Counted from the stretch's first letter, positions 42,912 to 52,708 are shown. The stretch: 64,000 nucleotides of DNA from Pseudomonas sp. 14P_8.1_Bac3 (GCF_025466085.1 NZ_JANLOD010000008.1:92802-156801), one strand, 5' to 3'. A program made the numbers and translations. The notes: generated by a model not told the origin, from the letters alone.

Positions 42912-43709
42912 ATGACCATGAACTTCGAACACATCCTGTTTTCCATCGAGGCCGGCGTCGCCCTGCTCAGCCTCAATCGACCGGACCAGCTCAACAGCTT
43001 CAACGCGCAGATGCATGGTGAAGTGAAGGAAGCGCTGAAACAGGTGCGACAAAACCCCGACGTGCGCGTGTTGCTGCTGACCGGTGAAGGCCGCGGCTTC
43101 TGCGCCGGGCAGGATCTCAGCGACCGCAACGTCGCGCCGGGCAGCGCTGCGCCGGACCTGGGTGAATCCATCGAGAAGTTCTACAACCCGCTGATCCGCC
43201 AGTTGCGCGACCTGCCGTTGCCGGTGATCTGCGCAGTCAATGGCGTGGCGGCCGGGGCTGGCGCCAACATTCCGCTGGCCTGCGACCTGGTGCTGGCGGC
43301 GCGTTCGGCGAGCTTCATCCAGGCCTTCTGCAAAATCGGCCTGATCCCTGATTCCGGTGGCACCTGGACCCTGCCGCGCCTGGTCGGCATGGCCCGCGCC
43401 AAAGCCCTGGCCTTGTTGGGCAATCGCCTGACCGCCGAACAGGCCGAGCAATGGGGACTGATCTACCGCGTTGTCGACGACGCCGACCTGCGCAACGAAG
43501 CGCTGACCCTCGCCCGCCACCTGGCGACGCAACCCACCTACGGCCTGGCGCTGATCAAACGCAGCCTCAACGCCAGCCTGAGCAACACCTTCGACGAGCA
43601 ACTGGAGCTGGAAAAAGACCTGCAACGCCTGGCCGGGCGCAGCGAGGATTACCGTGAAGGCGTCGGTGCGTTCATGGAAAAACGCAGCCCAGTTTTCAAG
43701 GGGCGCTGA
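42912..43709 (+). CDS. paaG: 1,2-epoxyphenylacetyl-CoA isomerase PaaG
   Basis: This 265-residue crotonase-family isomerase turns ring-1,2-epoxyphenylacetyl-CoA into oxepin-CoA. Landmarks are GRGFCAGQDLSDRNV and the segment IGLIPDSGGTWTLPRLVG, in which Asp takes the place of the hydratase glutamate, as is usual for PaaG. I chose the ATG at 42912; another in-frame ATG is two codons on. It lies 43 bases after paaF and 3 bases before paaH. Confidence 0.95.
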   Translation: MTMNFEHILFSIEAGVALLSLNRPDQLNSFNAQMHGEVKEALKQVRQNPDVRVLLLTGEGRGFCAGQDLSDRNVAPGSAAPDLGESIEKFYNPLIRQLRDLPLPVICAVNGVAAGAGANIPLACDLVLAARSASFIQAFCKIGLIPDSGGTWTLPRLVGMARAKALALLGNRLTAEQAEQWGLIYRVVDDADLRNEALTLARHLATQPTYGLALIKRSLNASLSNTFDEQLELEKDLQRLAGRSEDYREGVGAFMEKRSPVFKGR

Positions 43710-43712
43710 GTC

Positions 43713-45230
43713 ATGACCGCACTGAACACCAACGCGCGCATCGCGGTGATCGGCGCCGGGGCCATGGGCGCCGGGATCGCCCAGGTCGCGGCGCAGGCCG
43801 GTCATCCGGTGCTGTTGCTGGACAATCGTCCCGGAGCTGCCGCGCACGCCATCGATGGCATTGACCGGCAATTGGGCAAACGGGTCGAGAACGGCAAGCT
43901 GTCGAGCGAGGCACGCACCGCGACCATCGCTCGTCTGCACGCCGTGGAAGCCATCGAAGCGCTGGCCGACTGCGAACTGATCATCGAAGCCATCGTCGAG
44001 AACCTGGAAGTCAAACGCGCGCTCTTCCGCCAGCTGGAAAGCATCTGCGGTGAACGCTGCATTCTGGCGAGCAACACCTCATCGCTGTCGATCACCAGCA
44101 TCGCCGCGCAACTTGATCAGCCACAGCGTTTGCTCGGCCTGCATTTCTTCAACCCGGCGCCGGTCATGGCGCTGGTGGAAATCGTCTCGGGCCTGGCCAG
44201 CGATCCGGCCTTGGCGCAATGCCTGTATGACACGGCGCAGGCCTGGGGCAAAAAACCGGTGCACACCCGCTCGACACCGGGCTTCATCGTCAACCGCGTG
44301 GCCCGGCCGTTTTACGCCGAGAACCTGCGCCTGCTGCAGGAAGGCGCGGCGGATTGCCCGACGCTGGATGCGTTGATGCGCGAAGCCGGTGGCTTTGCCA
44401 TGGGTGCGTTTGAACTGACCGATTTGATTGGCCACGACGTCAACTACGCCGTGACCTGTTCGGTGTTCGACGCCTATTACGGTGACACGCGTTTCCTGCC
44501 CTCGCTGATTCAAAAAGAACTGGTGGACGCCGGGCGCCTGGGACGTAAAAGCGGCCACGGTTTTTATCGCTACGCCGACGGGGCCGTGCGTCCGCAGCCA
44601 AGCTCGACCGGCAGCGCGCAGACCATCAACAGCTGTGTTGTCGAAGGCGACCTCGGCATTGCCAACGCGCTGATCCCGCGGTTGCGCGAACACCACGTCG
44701 AGGTCATTCAGCGCGACGGCCAGGGCTTGCTACGCGTCGGTGACGCGGTAATCGCCCTGAGCGACGGACGCATGGCCTGTCAGCGCGCCAGGGAAGAAGG
44801 CCTGCGCAACCTGATCCTGCTGGACCTGGCGTTCGACTATGGCAAGGCCAGTCGCATCGCGATCAGTTGCTCGGCAGACACCCGCGCCGACGCGCTCGAA
44901 CAGGCCGTCGCGCTGCTGCAACAGGCCGGGTTCGCTGTCAGCCAACTCAGCGACAGCCCGGCCCTCGCCGTACTGCGCACCGTGGCGATGCTCGCCAACG
45001 AAGCCGCCGACGCCGTGCTGCAAGGCGTGGCCTCGGCTGCGGACATCGACCTGGCGATGCGCGCCGGGGTCAATTACCCGCAAGGGCCGCTGGCCTGGGC
45101 TGATGCCGTCGGTCTTGCGAACATTCTCAACGTGCTGGAAAACCTCCAGTCCGGCTACGGCGAAGAACGTTATCGACCGTCGCTGCTGTTGCGCCGGCGC
45201 GTCGCCGAAGGGAGGACTTTTCATGACTAA
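43713..45230 (+). CDS. paaH: 3-hydroxyadipyl-CoA dehydrogenase PaaH
   Basis: This 505-residue 3-hydroxyacyl-CoA dehydrogenase oxidises 3-hydroxyadipyl-CoA to 3-oxoadipyl-CoA with NAD. The nucleotide motif VIGAGAMGAGIAQVAAQAG is at residues 11-29, the catalytic histidine lies in LLGLHFFNPAP, and a second, shorter dehydrogenase C-domain follows (RAGVNYPQGPLAWAD). The double C-domain is normal for PaaH. It overlaps paaI by 8 bases. Confidence 0.95.
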   Translation: MTALNTNARIAVIGAGAMGAGIAQVAAQAGHPVLLLDNRPGAAAHAIDGIDRQLGKRVENGKLSSEARTATIARLHAVEAIEALADCELIIEAIVENLEVKRALFRQLESICGERCILASNTSSLSITSIAAQLDQPQRLLGLHFFNPAPVMALVEIVSGLASDPALAQCLYDTAQAWGKKPVHTRSTPGFIVNRVARPFYAENLRLLQEGAADCPTLDALMREAGGFAMGAFELTDLIGHDVNYAVTCSVFDAYYGDTRFLPSLIQKELVDAGRLGRKSGHGFYRYADGAVRPQPSSTGSAQTINSCVVEGDLGIANALIPRLREHHVEVIQRDGQGLLRVGDAVIALSDGRMACQRAREEGLRNLILLDLAFDYGKASRIAISCSADTRADALEQAVALLQQAGFAVSQLSDSPALAVLRTVAMLANEAADAVLQGVASAADIDLAMRAGVNYPQGPLAWADAVGLANILNVLENLQSGYGEERYRPSLLLRRRVAEGRTFHD

Positions 45231-45672
45231 CCATGAAGCGATGAACCTGGCCAGCGACTGCGCGCAAGCGATGTTCAAGCGCGACACCGCGACCCAGGCG
45301 ATGGGCATGCGCCTGCTTTCCGTAGCGCCCGGCTGCGCCCGCGTCGGCATGAGCGTGCGCGCCGACATGATCCAGGGCCACGGCACCTGCCACGGTGGCT
45401 ACCTGTTCGCCCTCGCCGACTCGGCCTTTGCCTTCGCCTGCAACAGCTACAACGAGGCCACGGTGGCGATCGGTTGCAGCATCGACTACATCGCCCCGGC
45501 GCGCCTGGGCGACACCCTGAACGCCGACTGTATCGAGCAAAGCCGCTCCGGTCGCACCGGCAACTACGACGTACGCATTGAAAACCAACTGGGCCAGCTG
45601 ATCGCGCTGTTCCACGGCAAATCCTACAAAGTGCGCGGCGCTGTGCTGACGCAGGAGACTCCCCATGAATGA
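45223..45672 (+). CDS. paaI: Phenylacetyl-CoA thioesterase PaaI
   Basis: This 149-residue hotdog-fold thioesterase of the PaaI family probably rescues CoA from blocked ring-hydroxylated CoA esters. The motif GHGTCHGGYLFALADSAFAF holds the catalytic Asp and the usual HGG turn. A GGGAGG site precedes the ATG at 45223. It overlaps paaH at its start and paaJ at its end by 8 bases each, which indicates translational coupling. Confidence 0.95.
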   Translation: MTNHEAMNLASDCAQAMFKRDTATQAMGMRLLSVAPGCARVGMSVRADMIQGHGTCHGGYLFALADSAFAFACNSYNEATVAIGCSIDYIAPARLGDTLNADCIEQSRSGRTGNYDVRIENQLGQLIALFHGKSYKVRGAVLTQETPHE

Positions 45673-46876
45673 TGCCTTGATCATCGACGCGGTGCGCACG
45701 CCGATCGGTCGCTACGCCGGTGCCTTGAGCAGCGTGCGCGCCGACGACCTCGGCGCGGTGCCGCTGCGCGAACTGCTGCGCCGTCACCCGCAGGTCGACT
45801 GGAACAGCGTGGATGACGTGATCTACGGCTGCGCCAACCAGGCCGGCGAAGACAACCGCAACGTCGCGCGCATGTCGGCGCTGTTGGCCGGCTTGCCCGT
45901 CAGCGTACCGGGCACCACGCTCAACCGCCTGTGCGGGTCCGGGCTGGATGCGATCGGCACGGCGGCGCGGGCGATTCGCTGTGGCGAGGCCGGCCTGATG
46001 CTGGTCGGCGGCGTCGAATCGATGTCCCGCGCGCCGTTGGTCATGGGCAAGGCCGAGCAGGCGTTTTCCCGGGATGCGCAGGTCTACGACACCACCATCG
46101 GCTGGCGCTTCGTCAATCCGCTGATGAAGAAGGGCTACGGCATCGACTCCATGCCGGAGACCGCCGAAAACGTCGCCGAGCAGTTCAACGTTTCCCGCGC
46201 CGATCAGGACGCCTTCGCCTTGCGCAGCCAGCAGCGCGCCAGTGCGGCCCAGGCCAGCGGACGTCTGGCCAAAGAGATCGTCGCGGTGGAAATCCCCCAG
46301 CGCAAAGGCCCGGCCAAGGTCGTCGAGCACGATGAACACCCGCGCGCCGACACCACGCTGGAACAATTGCAAAAACTCGGCACGCCATTCCGCGAAGGCG
46401 GCAGCGTCACCGCGGGCAACGCGTCGGGCGTCAATGACGGGGCCTGCGCGCTGTTGCTGGCCAGTCCGGACGTCGCCAAACGCCACGGTCTGAGGGCACG
46501 CGGACGGGTGATCGCCATGGCCACCGCTGGCGTCGAACCCCGCATCATGGGCATCGGCCCGGTGCCGGCCACCCGCAAGGTGCTGGAACTGGCCAACCTG
46601 AGCCTCGCCGACATGGACGTGATCGAACTCAACGAAGCCTTCGCCGCCCAGGGCCTGGCGGTGTTGCGCGAACTGGGCTTGAGCGACACCGATCCGCGGG
46701 TCAACCCGAACGGCGGCGCGATTGCCCTCGGTCATCCACTGGGCATGAGCGGCGCACGACTGGTGACCACGGCCCTGCACGAACTGGAAGACCGTCAGGC
46801 CCGCTACGCCTTGTGCACCATGTGCATCGGTGTCGGCCAGGGCATCGCGCTGATCATCGAGCGCTTGTCCGACTAA
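45665..46876 (+). CDS. paaJ: 3-oxoadipyl-CoA thiolase PaaJ
   Basis: This 403-residue thiolase cleaves 3-oxoadipyl-CoA, and probably 3-oxo-5,6-dehydrosuberyl-CoA, with CoA. The acyl-enzyme cysteine is Cys90 in LNRLCGSGLDAIG; the His of GGAIALGHPLG and the second Cys of CTMCIGVGQG are present. It is close to PcaF of the beta-ketoadipate route; the setting favours paaJ. It is followed by 99 bases before paaK. Confidence 0.95.
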   Translation: MNDALIIDAVRTPIGRYAGALSSVRADDLGAVPLRELLRRHPQVDWNSVDDVIYGCANQAGEDNRNVARMSALLAGLPVSVPGTTLNRLCGSGLDAIGTAARAIRCGEAGLMLVGGVESMSRAPLVMGKAEQAFSRDAQVYDTTIGWRFVNPLMKKGYGIDSMPETAENVAEQFNVSRADQDAFALRSQQRASAAQASGRLAKEIVAVEIPQRKGPAKVVEHDEHPRADTTLEQLQKLGTPFREGGSVTAGNASGVNDGACALLLASPDVAKRHGLRARGRVIAMATAGVEPRIMGIGPVPATRKVLELANLSLADMDVIELNEAFAAQGLAVLRELGLSDTDPRVNPNGGAIALGHPLGMSGARLVTTALHELEDRQARYALCTMCIGVGQGIALIIERLSD

Positions 46877-46975
46877 AGAATCGCGATTCCCGGGGAGCCG
46901 AGAGGTATCCTTGGGGCATGCACTCAAAGCCCTGCCGCGGCCGGGCTGCAACACAAAAATAATTCGAGTGAAGTT

Positions 46976-48301
46976 ATGAACATGCCAATTGCCAACGCCG
47001 TGCTTGACCCTGTGCTGGACCCGCTGGAAACCGCCAGCGTCGACGAATTGCGTCACCACCAGCTCGATCGCCTGCGCTGGAGCCTCAGCCACGCCTACAA
47101 CAACGTGCCGCTGTACCGTCAGCGTTTCGATGCGCTGGGCGTGCACCCGGATGACATCACCTGCCTGGAAGACCTGGCGAAGTTTCCGTTCACCACCAAG
47201 ACCGACCTGCGTGACAACTACCCCTACGGCATGTTCGCCGTGCCGATGCATGACGTGGTGCGCCTGCACGCATCCAGCGGCACCACCGGCAAGCCGACGG
47301 TCGTGGGTTACACGCAGAACGACATCGACACCTGGGCCAACGTGGTCGCGCGCTCGATCCGCGCGGCGGGTGGCCGACGCGGCGACAAAGTGCACATTTC
47401 CTATGGTTATGGCCTGTTCACCGGAGGCCTCGGCGCGCACTACGGCGCCGAACGCCTGGGGTGCACGGTCATTCCGATGTCCGGCGGGCAGACGGAAAAG
47501 CAGGTGCAACTGATCAAGGATTTCCAGCCGGACATCATCATGGTCACGCCGTCCTACATGCTCAACATCGCCGATGAAATCGAGCGCCAGGGCATCGACC
47601 CGCACAAACTGGCCCTGCGCCTGGGCATCTTCGGCGCCGAGCCGTGGACCGGTGAACTGCGCAGCGCCATCGAGAACCGCCTGGGCATTACCGCGCTGGA
47701 CATCTACGGCCTCTCGGAAATCATGGGGCCGGGTGTCGCCATGGAATGCGCCGAAACCAAGGACGGGCCGACGATCTGGGAAGACCATTTCTACCCGGAA
47801 ATCATCGACCCGATCACCGGCGAAGTGCTGCCGGACGGGCAGATGGGCGAGCTGGTGTTCACCTCCCTGAGCAAAGAAGCCCTGCCGATGATCCGCTACC
47901 GCACCCGCGACCTGACGCGCCTGCTGCCGGGGACCGCGCGGCCGATGCGGCGGATCGACAAGATCACCGGGCGTAGCGATGACATGCTGATCATTCGCGG
48001 GGTCAACGTGTTTCCGACGCAGATCGAGGAGCAGGTGCTGAAAATCAAACAGCTTTCAGAGTGTTATGAGATTCATCTGTATCGCAACGGCAACCTGGAC
48101 AGCGTGGATGTGCACGTGGAGTTGAAGGCTGAGCATCAGCATTTGACGGATGATCAGCAGAAAGCGGTGTGTGGGGAACTGAGCAAGCACATCAAGACGT
48201 ATATCGGGATCAGTTCGCGGATCGTGCTGCAGCCGTTCCACTCGATCAAACGATCCGAAGGCAAAGCCTGCCACGTGCTGGACAAACGCCCTAAAGCATG
48301 A
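46976..48301 (+). CDS. paaK: Phenylacetate-CoA ligase PaaK
   Basis: This 441-residue AMP-forming ligase activates phenylacetate to phenylacetyl-CoA, the first step and the source of the PaaX inducer. The P-loop-like motif is HASSGTTGKPTVVGYT (about residues 98-113), followed by IYGLSEIMGPG and the C-terminal GRSDDMLIIRGVNVFPTQIE hinge. The ATG has only a weak GAG-type site. A terminator follows at 48318. Confidence 0.95.
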   Translation: MNMPIANAVLDPVLDPLETASVDELRHHQLDRLRWSLSHAYNNVPLYRQRFDALGVHPDDITCLEDLAKFPFTTKTDLRDNYPYGMFAVPMHDVVRLHASSGTTGKPTVVGYTQNDIDTWANVVARSIRAAGGRRGDKVHISYGYGLFTGGLGAHYGAERLGCTVIPMSGGQTEKQVQLIKDFQPDIIMVTPSYMLNIADEIERQGIDPHKLALRLGIFGAEPWTGELRSAIENRLGITALDIYGLSEIMGPGVAMECAETKDGPTIWEDHFYPEIIDPITGEVLPDGQMGELVFTSLSKEALPMIRYRTRDLTRLLPGTARPMRRIDKITGRSDDMLIIRGVNVFPTQIEEQVLKIKQLSECYEIHLYRNGNLDSVDVHVELKAEHQHLTDDQQKAVCGELSKHIKTYIGISSRIVLQPFHSIKRSEGKACHVLDKRPKA

Positions 48302-48317
48302 CTGCTGCACCCTTTTG

Positions 48318-48344
48318 AGCCCCGCTGATGCGGGGCTTTTTTTT
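48318..48344 (+). terminator. Intrinsic terminator after paaK
   Basis: AGCCCCGC and GCGGGGCT form a perfect 8-bp stem with a TGAT loop and a run of eight T. It ends the paaFGHIJK transcript and leaves paaABCDE on its own promoter. Confidence 0.92.
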
Positions 48345-48363
48345 GGATGTCTGTCGCGACTCC

Positions 48364-48453
48364 TGTGGGAGTGGGCTTGCTCGCGAAGGGGCCGTGTCAG
48401 TCGACATTCGCGCTGAATGACACACCGCCTTCGCGAGCAAGCCCGCTCCCACA
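48364..48453. repeat. REPIN between paaK and paaA
   Basis: REP arms tgtgggagtgggcttgctcg and the inverted cgagcaagcccgctcccaca flank a short spacer. Confidence 0.88.
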
Positions 48454-48469
48454 ATTGGATTGGGTACAT

Positions 48470-48568
48470 CCCACCTGCTCGCGATGAGGGTTCAAAGATG
48501 ACGCGTCCTGCCTGAATAAACGCGTTGTGAGGGCGTTTTTCGCGAGCAGGGCTCGCGCCTACAGGGGC
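48470..48568. repeat. Second, eroded REP pair before paaA
   Basis: A partial left arm (tcccacctgctcgcgatg) and a clearer right arm (cgcgagcagggctcgcgcct) lie directly after the previous REPIN. The left arm is weak. Confidence 0.5.
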
Positions 48569-48590
48569 ATGCGCCGACCATTCCGGGCCA

Positions 48591-48652
48591 AAGCGATACA
48601 AAAAACAACACGACACGATATTTTATGTTTGATATTAATTTCTGTATCGCTT
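48591..48652. promoter_or_regulatory. Putative PaaX operator before paaA
   Basis: AAGCGATACA (48591-48600) and its exact reverse complement TGTATCGCTT (48643-48652) flank 42 AT-rich bases, just before the paaA start at 48700. The words match the repeat in the paaY/paaF control region. Confidence 0.6.
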
Positions 48653-48699
48653 ATAAAGTTCTCCATGCCCCACACAAGATTCAAGGCGGGAGACCCCTC

Positions 48700-49689
48700 A
48701 TGTACGCACAGCTAGTAGAAACAGGCGTTAAGCGCATCAAAGACCTCTCGGAAATGTCCGAACAAGAACGCGCCTTCCAGGAAAAAATCGATTCAGAAAT
48801 CAAGATCGAAGCCAAAAACTGGATGCCCGATGCCTATCGTCAAACGCTGATCCGGCAGATCTCCCAGCACGCCCACTCGGAAATCGTCGGCATGCTGCCC
48901 GAAGGCAACTGGGTGACCCGCGCGCCGTCGCTCAAACGCAAACTGCAATTGATGGCCAAGATCCAGGACGAAGCCGGCCATGGCCTATACCTGTACAGCG
49001 CTATGGAAACCCTCGGTGCCGACCGCGATGAAGAAATTGCCAAGCTGCACAGCGGCAAGGCCAAGTACTCGAGCATTTTCAATTACCCGACGCTGAACTG
49101 GGCCGACATGGGCGCGGTGGGCTGGCTGGTGGATGGCGCCGCGATCGTCAACCAGGTGGTCTTGCAGCGCACCTCGTACGGCCCCTACTCCCGGGCCATG
49201 GTGCGGATCTGCAAGGAAGAAAGTTTCCACCAGCGCCAGGGTTACGAAATCCTCCTGACCATGATGCGTCACGGCAATCAGGCGCAAAAAGACATGGTCC
49301 AGGACGCGATCAATCGCCTGTGGTGGCCGTCGCTGATGATGTTCGGCCCGAGCGACGAACACTCGCCGAACAGCGCCCAGTCCATGGCCTGGAAAATCAA
49401 GCGCCAGAGCAACGACGAACTGCGCCAGCGCTTCATCGACCAGACCATTCCGCAACTGGAATTGCTCGGCTGCACCTGCCCCGATCCGGACCTGAAGTGG
49501 AACGCCGAACGCGGCCACTACGATTTCGGCGACATCCAGTGGAGCGAATTCTACGAAGTGCTCAAGGGCAACGGCCCGTGCAACCAGGAACGTGTCGCCA
49601 CCCGTCGCAAGGCGATTGAAGACGGCGCCTGGGTCCGCGAAGCCGCCGTCGCCCACGCCCGTAAAAAACATAACAAGAACGCCGCCTAA
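48700..49689 (+). CDS. paaA: Phenylacetyl-CoA epoxidase subunit PaaA
   Basis: This 329-residue catalytic subunit of the multicomponent phenylacetyl-CoA epoxidase is of the diiron, ferritin-like type. Visible iron-ligand segments are [20 protein letters not shown] (ExxH) and [13 protein letters not shown] (ExxxH type). The ATG at 48700 has GGGAG upstream. It leads the paaABCDE operon. With PaaC as structural partner it inserts one oxygen atom into the ring of phenylacetyl-CoA. Confidence 0.96.
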   Translation: MYAQLVETGVKRIKDLSEMSEQERAFQEKIDSEIKIEAKNWMPDAYRQTLIRQISQHAHSEIVGMLPEGNWVTRAPSLKRKLQLMAKIQDEAGHGLYLYSAMETLGADRDEEIAKLHSGKAKYSSIFNYPTLNWADMGAVGWLVDGAAIVNQVVLQRTSYGPYSRAMVRICKEESFHQRQGYEILLTMMRHGNQAQKDMVQDAINRLWWPSLMMFGPSDEHSPNSAQSMAWKIKRQSNDELRQRFIDQTIPQLELLGCTCPDPDLKWNAERGHYDFGDIQWSEFYEVLKGNGPCNQERVATRRKAIEDGAWVREAAVAHARKKHNKNAA

Positions 49690-49705
49690 GGCAAACCGTG
49701 CCCCC

Positions 49706-49805
49706 TGTAGGAGCGAGCATGCTCGCGATGGTCGTTAACGATTACGCGTATCGCCTGAATGTCCGTGTTGCTTGGGCGTTCTTCGCAAGCAAGCTCGCTC
49801 CTACA
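49706..49805. repeat. REPIN between paaA and paaB
   Basis: The arms tgtaggagcgagcatgctcg and the inverted gcaagcaagctcgctcctaca flank a spacer, inside the paaABCDE operon. Confidence 0.82.
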
Positions 49806-49829
49806 AAAGCCCAATGTGGAGTAACTGAA

Positions 49830-50111
49830 ATGTCCGAATGGACCCTTTTTGAAGTCTTCGTGCGCAGCAAACACGGCCTCAACCACAAGCACGTCGGCAG
49901 CGTGCACGCCGCCGACACCACCATGGCCATCGAGAACGCGCGCGAGCTTTACACCCGTCGCAGCGAAGGCGTGAGCCTGTGGGTCGTGCCGTCGGCGCTG
50001 ATCACTGCTTCGTCGCCGGATGAAAAAGACCCGCTGTTCGACCCGGCGGACGACAAGGTCTATCGCCACGCCAGCTTTTACGAGCTGCCGGCCGAAGTCG
50101 GGCACATGTGA
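49830..50111 (+). CDS. paaB: Phenylacetyl-CoA epoxidase subunit PaaB
   Basis: This 93-residue PaaB protein begins SEWTLFEVFVRSKHGLNHKH, typical of the family, and includes ARELYTRRSEGVSLWVVP. PaaB bridges PaaAC dimers in the epoxidase complex. The ATG at 49830 has GGAG 8 bases upstream. A REPIN lies between paaA and paaB, which is unusual inside an operon. It ends 8 bases before paaC. Confidence 0.95.
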   Translation: MSEWTLFEVFVRSKHGLNHKHVGSVHAADTTMAIENARELYTRRSEGVSLWVVPSALITASSPDEKDPLFDPADDKVYRHASFYELPAEVGHM

Positions 50112-50119
50112 GGTCGACC

Positions 50120-50881
50120 ATGAATACCAACACCGATCTGATCGAATACCTGTTGCGCCTCGGCGACAGCGCGCTGATCCAGGGCCAGCGCCTGTGCCAA
50201 TGGTGCGGCAAGGCCCCGGCGCTAGAAGAAGAACTGGCGCTGATGAACGTCGGCCTCGACCTTGTCGGGCAGGCCCGCAACTGGCTGGAATATGCCGCTG
50301 AGCTGCTGGATGACGGCCGCGACGCGGATCACTTGGCATTCCGCCGCGACGAGCGGGCTTACCGCAACCTGCTGCTGGTGGAACAACCCAACGGTGACTA
50401 CGCGGTGACCATGCTCAAGCAGTTCCTCTATGACGCCTGGCACTTGCCGGTGCTCAGCGGCCTGAGCCAGTCCAGCGACGAACGCATCGCCGGGATCGCC
50501 GCCAAAGCGGTCAAGGAAGTCACCTATCACCTGCGCCGCTCCAGCGAATGGGTCGAACGCCTGGGCGACGGCACCGACGAAAGCCACAACCGCATGCTTG
50601 CAGCGATCCCCGAGGTCTGGCGTTTCACCGTCGAACTGACCAGCGCCGACGACAGTGAACAACGCCTGTGCGACGCCGGTATCACGCCGGACACCGCACA
50701 AGTTGCCGCTGCGTGGCAGGCCAAGGTCAACGACATCTTCGCCAGCGCCACCCTGCCCGTGCCGGCGGCGCCGAGTTATTTCTACCTGAATGCGCGCAAG
50801 GGCCTGCACACCGAACACCTGGGCATTCTGCTGGCCGAGATGCAATTCCTGCCCCGAGCGTACCCCGATGCAACCTGGTGA
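50120..50881 (+). CDS. paaC: Phenylacetyl-CoA epoxidase subunit PaaC
   Basis: This 253-residue structural subunit has the same ferritin-like fold as PaaA but without a full iron site. Family segments include RLGDSALIQGQRLCQWCGKA, YAVTMLKQFLYDAWHLPVL and KEVTYHLRRSSEWVERLGDG. The ATG at 50120 follows GAGGTCG; an ATG four codons earlier is less likely. It overlaps paaD by 14 bases. Confidence 0.95.
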   Translation: MNTNTDLIEYLLRLGDSALIQGQRLCQWCGKAPALEEELALMNVGLDLVGQARNWLEYAAELLDDGRDADHLAFRRDERAYRNLLLVEQPNGDYAVTMLKQFLYDAWHLPVLSGLSQSSDERIAGIAAKAVKEVTYHLRRSSEWVERLGDGTDESHNRMLAAIPEVWRFTVELTSADDSEQRLCDAGITPDTAQVAAAWQAKVNDIFASATLPVPAAPSYFYLNARKGLHTEHLGILLAEMQFLPRAYPDATW

Positions 50882-51401
50882 GCTGATCGCCAGCGACCTC
50901 GGCGGCCGGCCGGCGCAACCCTCCGACCTGGCCGCTGCGTGGGCAACGCTCGCGCAGGTCATGGACCCGGAAGTGCCGGTGGTCAGCGTGGTGGACCTGG
51001 GCATCGTCCGCGATCTCGACTGGCAGGCCGGGCACTTGCACGTGGTGGTCACCCCGACCTACTCCGGCTGCCCCGCCACCGAAGTGATCGAAAGCGATAT
51101 CCGTGACGCACTGGAACTCGCCGGTTTCCGCGCACCGCAACTGGAACGCAAGTTGACCCCGGCGTGGACCACCGACTGGATCACCGACAGCGGCCGCGAA
51201 CGCCTGCGCGCCTACGGCATTGCGCCGCCCGAGGGCAGCACCAGCAAACGCAGCCTGCTCGGTGAAAGCCCGCTGGTCGTCTGCCCGCAATGCGGCAGTG
51301 CGCACACCGAAGTGCTCAGCGAGTTCGGTTCCACCGCGTGCAAGGCCTTGTACCGCTGCGTCGATTGCCGCGAACCGTTCGACTATTTCAAGTGCATCTG
51401 A
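50868..51401 (+). CDS. paaD: PaaD, epoxidase maturation protein
   Basis: This 177-residue protein has an N-terminal MIP18/DUF59 domain (VMDPEVPVVSVVDLGIVRDL, TPTYSGCPATEVIE) and a C-terminal zinc-ribbon-like part (CPQCGS...CVDCREPFDYFKC). PaaD is needed for phenylacetyl-CoA epoxidase activity and probably helps deliver Fe-S clusters, likely to PaaE. The ATG at 50868 overlaps paaC by 14 bases. Confidence 0.94.
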   Translation: MQPGELIASDLGGRPAQPSDLAAAWATLAQVMDPEVPVVSVVDLGIVRDLDWQAGHLHVVVTPTYSGCPATEVIESDIRDALELAGFRAPQLERKLTPAWTTDWITDSGRERLRAYGIAPPEGSTSKRSLLGESPLVVCPQCGSAHTEVLSEFGSTACKALYRCVDCREPFDYFKCI

Positions 51402-51434
51402 GCGGCGATCGGCCGTCCCAGCTGGAGAACAACA

Positions 51435-52511
51435 ATGAGTAAATTTCACAGCCTGACCATCAAGGACGTGCGCGCCGAGACCCGTGACGCGGTGTCCATC
51501 GCCTTCGACATTCCGCAGCACCTGCAGGACAGTTTCCACTTCACCCAAGGCCAGCACCTGGTGATGCGCACGCTGATGGACGGCGAAGAAGTCCGTCGCT
51601 CGTATTCGATCTGCACCGGCGTCAACGACGGTGAGCTGCGCATCGCCATCAAGCGCGTCGCCGGCGGGCGCTTCTCGGCGTTTGCCAACGAGCAGTTGAA
51701 AGCCGGGCACAGCCTGGACGTGATGCCACCGGCCGGGCACTTTCATGTCGAACTCGATCCGGCTCGCCATGGCAACTACCTGGCCGTCGCGGCGGGCAGC
51801 GGCATCACGCCGATCCTGTCGATCATCAAGACCACCCTGCAAACCGAACCGCACAGCCGCGTCACCCTGCTGTATGGCAACCGTTCCAGCTCCGGCGCGC
51901 TGTTTCGTGAACAGCTCGAAGATCTGAAAAACCGCTACTTGCAGCGCCTGAACCTGATCTTCGTGTTCAGTCGCGAGCAGCAGGATGTCGACCTGTACAA
52001 CGGCCGGATCAACGCCGAGAAATGCGAGCAGTTGTTCTCCCGCTGGCTCGACGTCAAGGCCCTCGACGCGGCGTTCATCTGCGGTCCACAGGAAATGACC
52101 GAAACCGTGCGCGACAGCCTGAAAGCCAAGGGCATGGCGCCGCAGCGGATTCACTTCGAGCTGTTCGCCGCCGCTGGCAGCCAGCAGAAACGCGAAGCCC
52201 GGGAAGCGGCACGCCAGGTGGACGCCGCGGTCAGCCAGATCACCGTGATCAGCGACGGCCGCGCGCTGGCTTTCGACCTGCCGCGCAACAGCCAGAGCAT
52301 CCTCGACGCCGGCAACGCCCAGGGCGCCGAACTGCCCTACTCGTGCAAGGCCGGCGTGTGCTCGACCTGCAAATGCAAGGTCATCGAAGGCGAAGTGGAG
52401 ATGGACAGCAACCACGCCCTGGAAGACTACGAAGTGGCCGCCGGGTACGTGCTGTCGTGCCAGGCGTTTCCGATCAGCGACAAGGTCGTGCTGGATTTCG
52501 ATCAGCTCTGA
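51435..52511 (+). CDS. paaE: Phenylacetyl-CoA epoxidase reductase PaaE
   Basis: This 358-residue reductase supplies electrons to the PaaAC diiron centre. It has an FAD-binding ferredoxin-reductase domain (RRSYSICTG, about residues 54-62), an NAD(P) domain ([14 protein letters not shown], about 117-130) and a C-terminal plant-type 2Fe-2S domain ([14 protein letters not shown] and LSCQAFP). It is the last gene of the epoxidase operon; a REPIN follows before the transport genes. Confidence 0.96.
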   Translation: MSKFHSLTIKDVRAETRDAVSIAFDIPQHLQDSFHFTQGQHLVMRTLMDGEEVRRSYSICTGVNDGELRIAIKRVAGGRFSAFANEQLKAGHSLDVMPPAGHFHVELDPARHGNYLAVAAGSGITPILSIIKTTLQTEPHSRVTLLYGNRSSSGALFREQLEDLKNRYLQRLNLIFVFSREQQDVDLYNGRINAEKCEQLFSRWLDVKALDAAFICGPQEMTETVRDSLKAKGMAPQRIHFELFAAAGSQQKREAREAARQVDAAVSQITVISDGRALAFDLPRNSQSILDAGNAQGAELPYSCKAGVCSTCKCKVIEGEVEMDSNHALEDYEVAAGYVLSCQAFPISDKVVLDFDQL

Positions 52512-52540
52512 CAACGCAATCGCGGGCATTACACGGCCCC

Positions 52541-52642
52541 TGTGGGAGCGGGCTTGGTCTGGGCGGCATTCCGACGATGACCGAGTACCAGGCGACAACG
52601 ATGCTGGATCATGCCCCCATCGCGGGCAAGCCCGCTCCCACA
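52541..52642. repeat. REPIN between paaE and the transport genes
   Basis: tgtgggagcgggctt at the left and aagcccgctcccaca at the right, with a spacer of about 70 bases. Confidence 0.85.
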
Positions 52643-52708
52643 AGGACCGTGTCGTTTGCCAGATTTGTTTCACCCCACAACAAAAACAACAACACAAGAG
52701 AGCGCGCC

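Noticed and set aside
45275..47788. Very long open frame on the minus strand opposite paaI/paaJ/paaK
   Set aside because: It is the antisense shadow of high-GC genes with clear function; it has no recognisable domain and low-complexity composition.
50727..52697. Long minus-strand frame opposite paaD/paaE
   Set aside because: Antisense shadow of high-GC paa genes, without domain or start signals.
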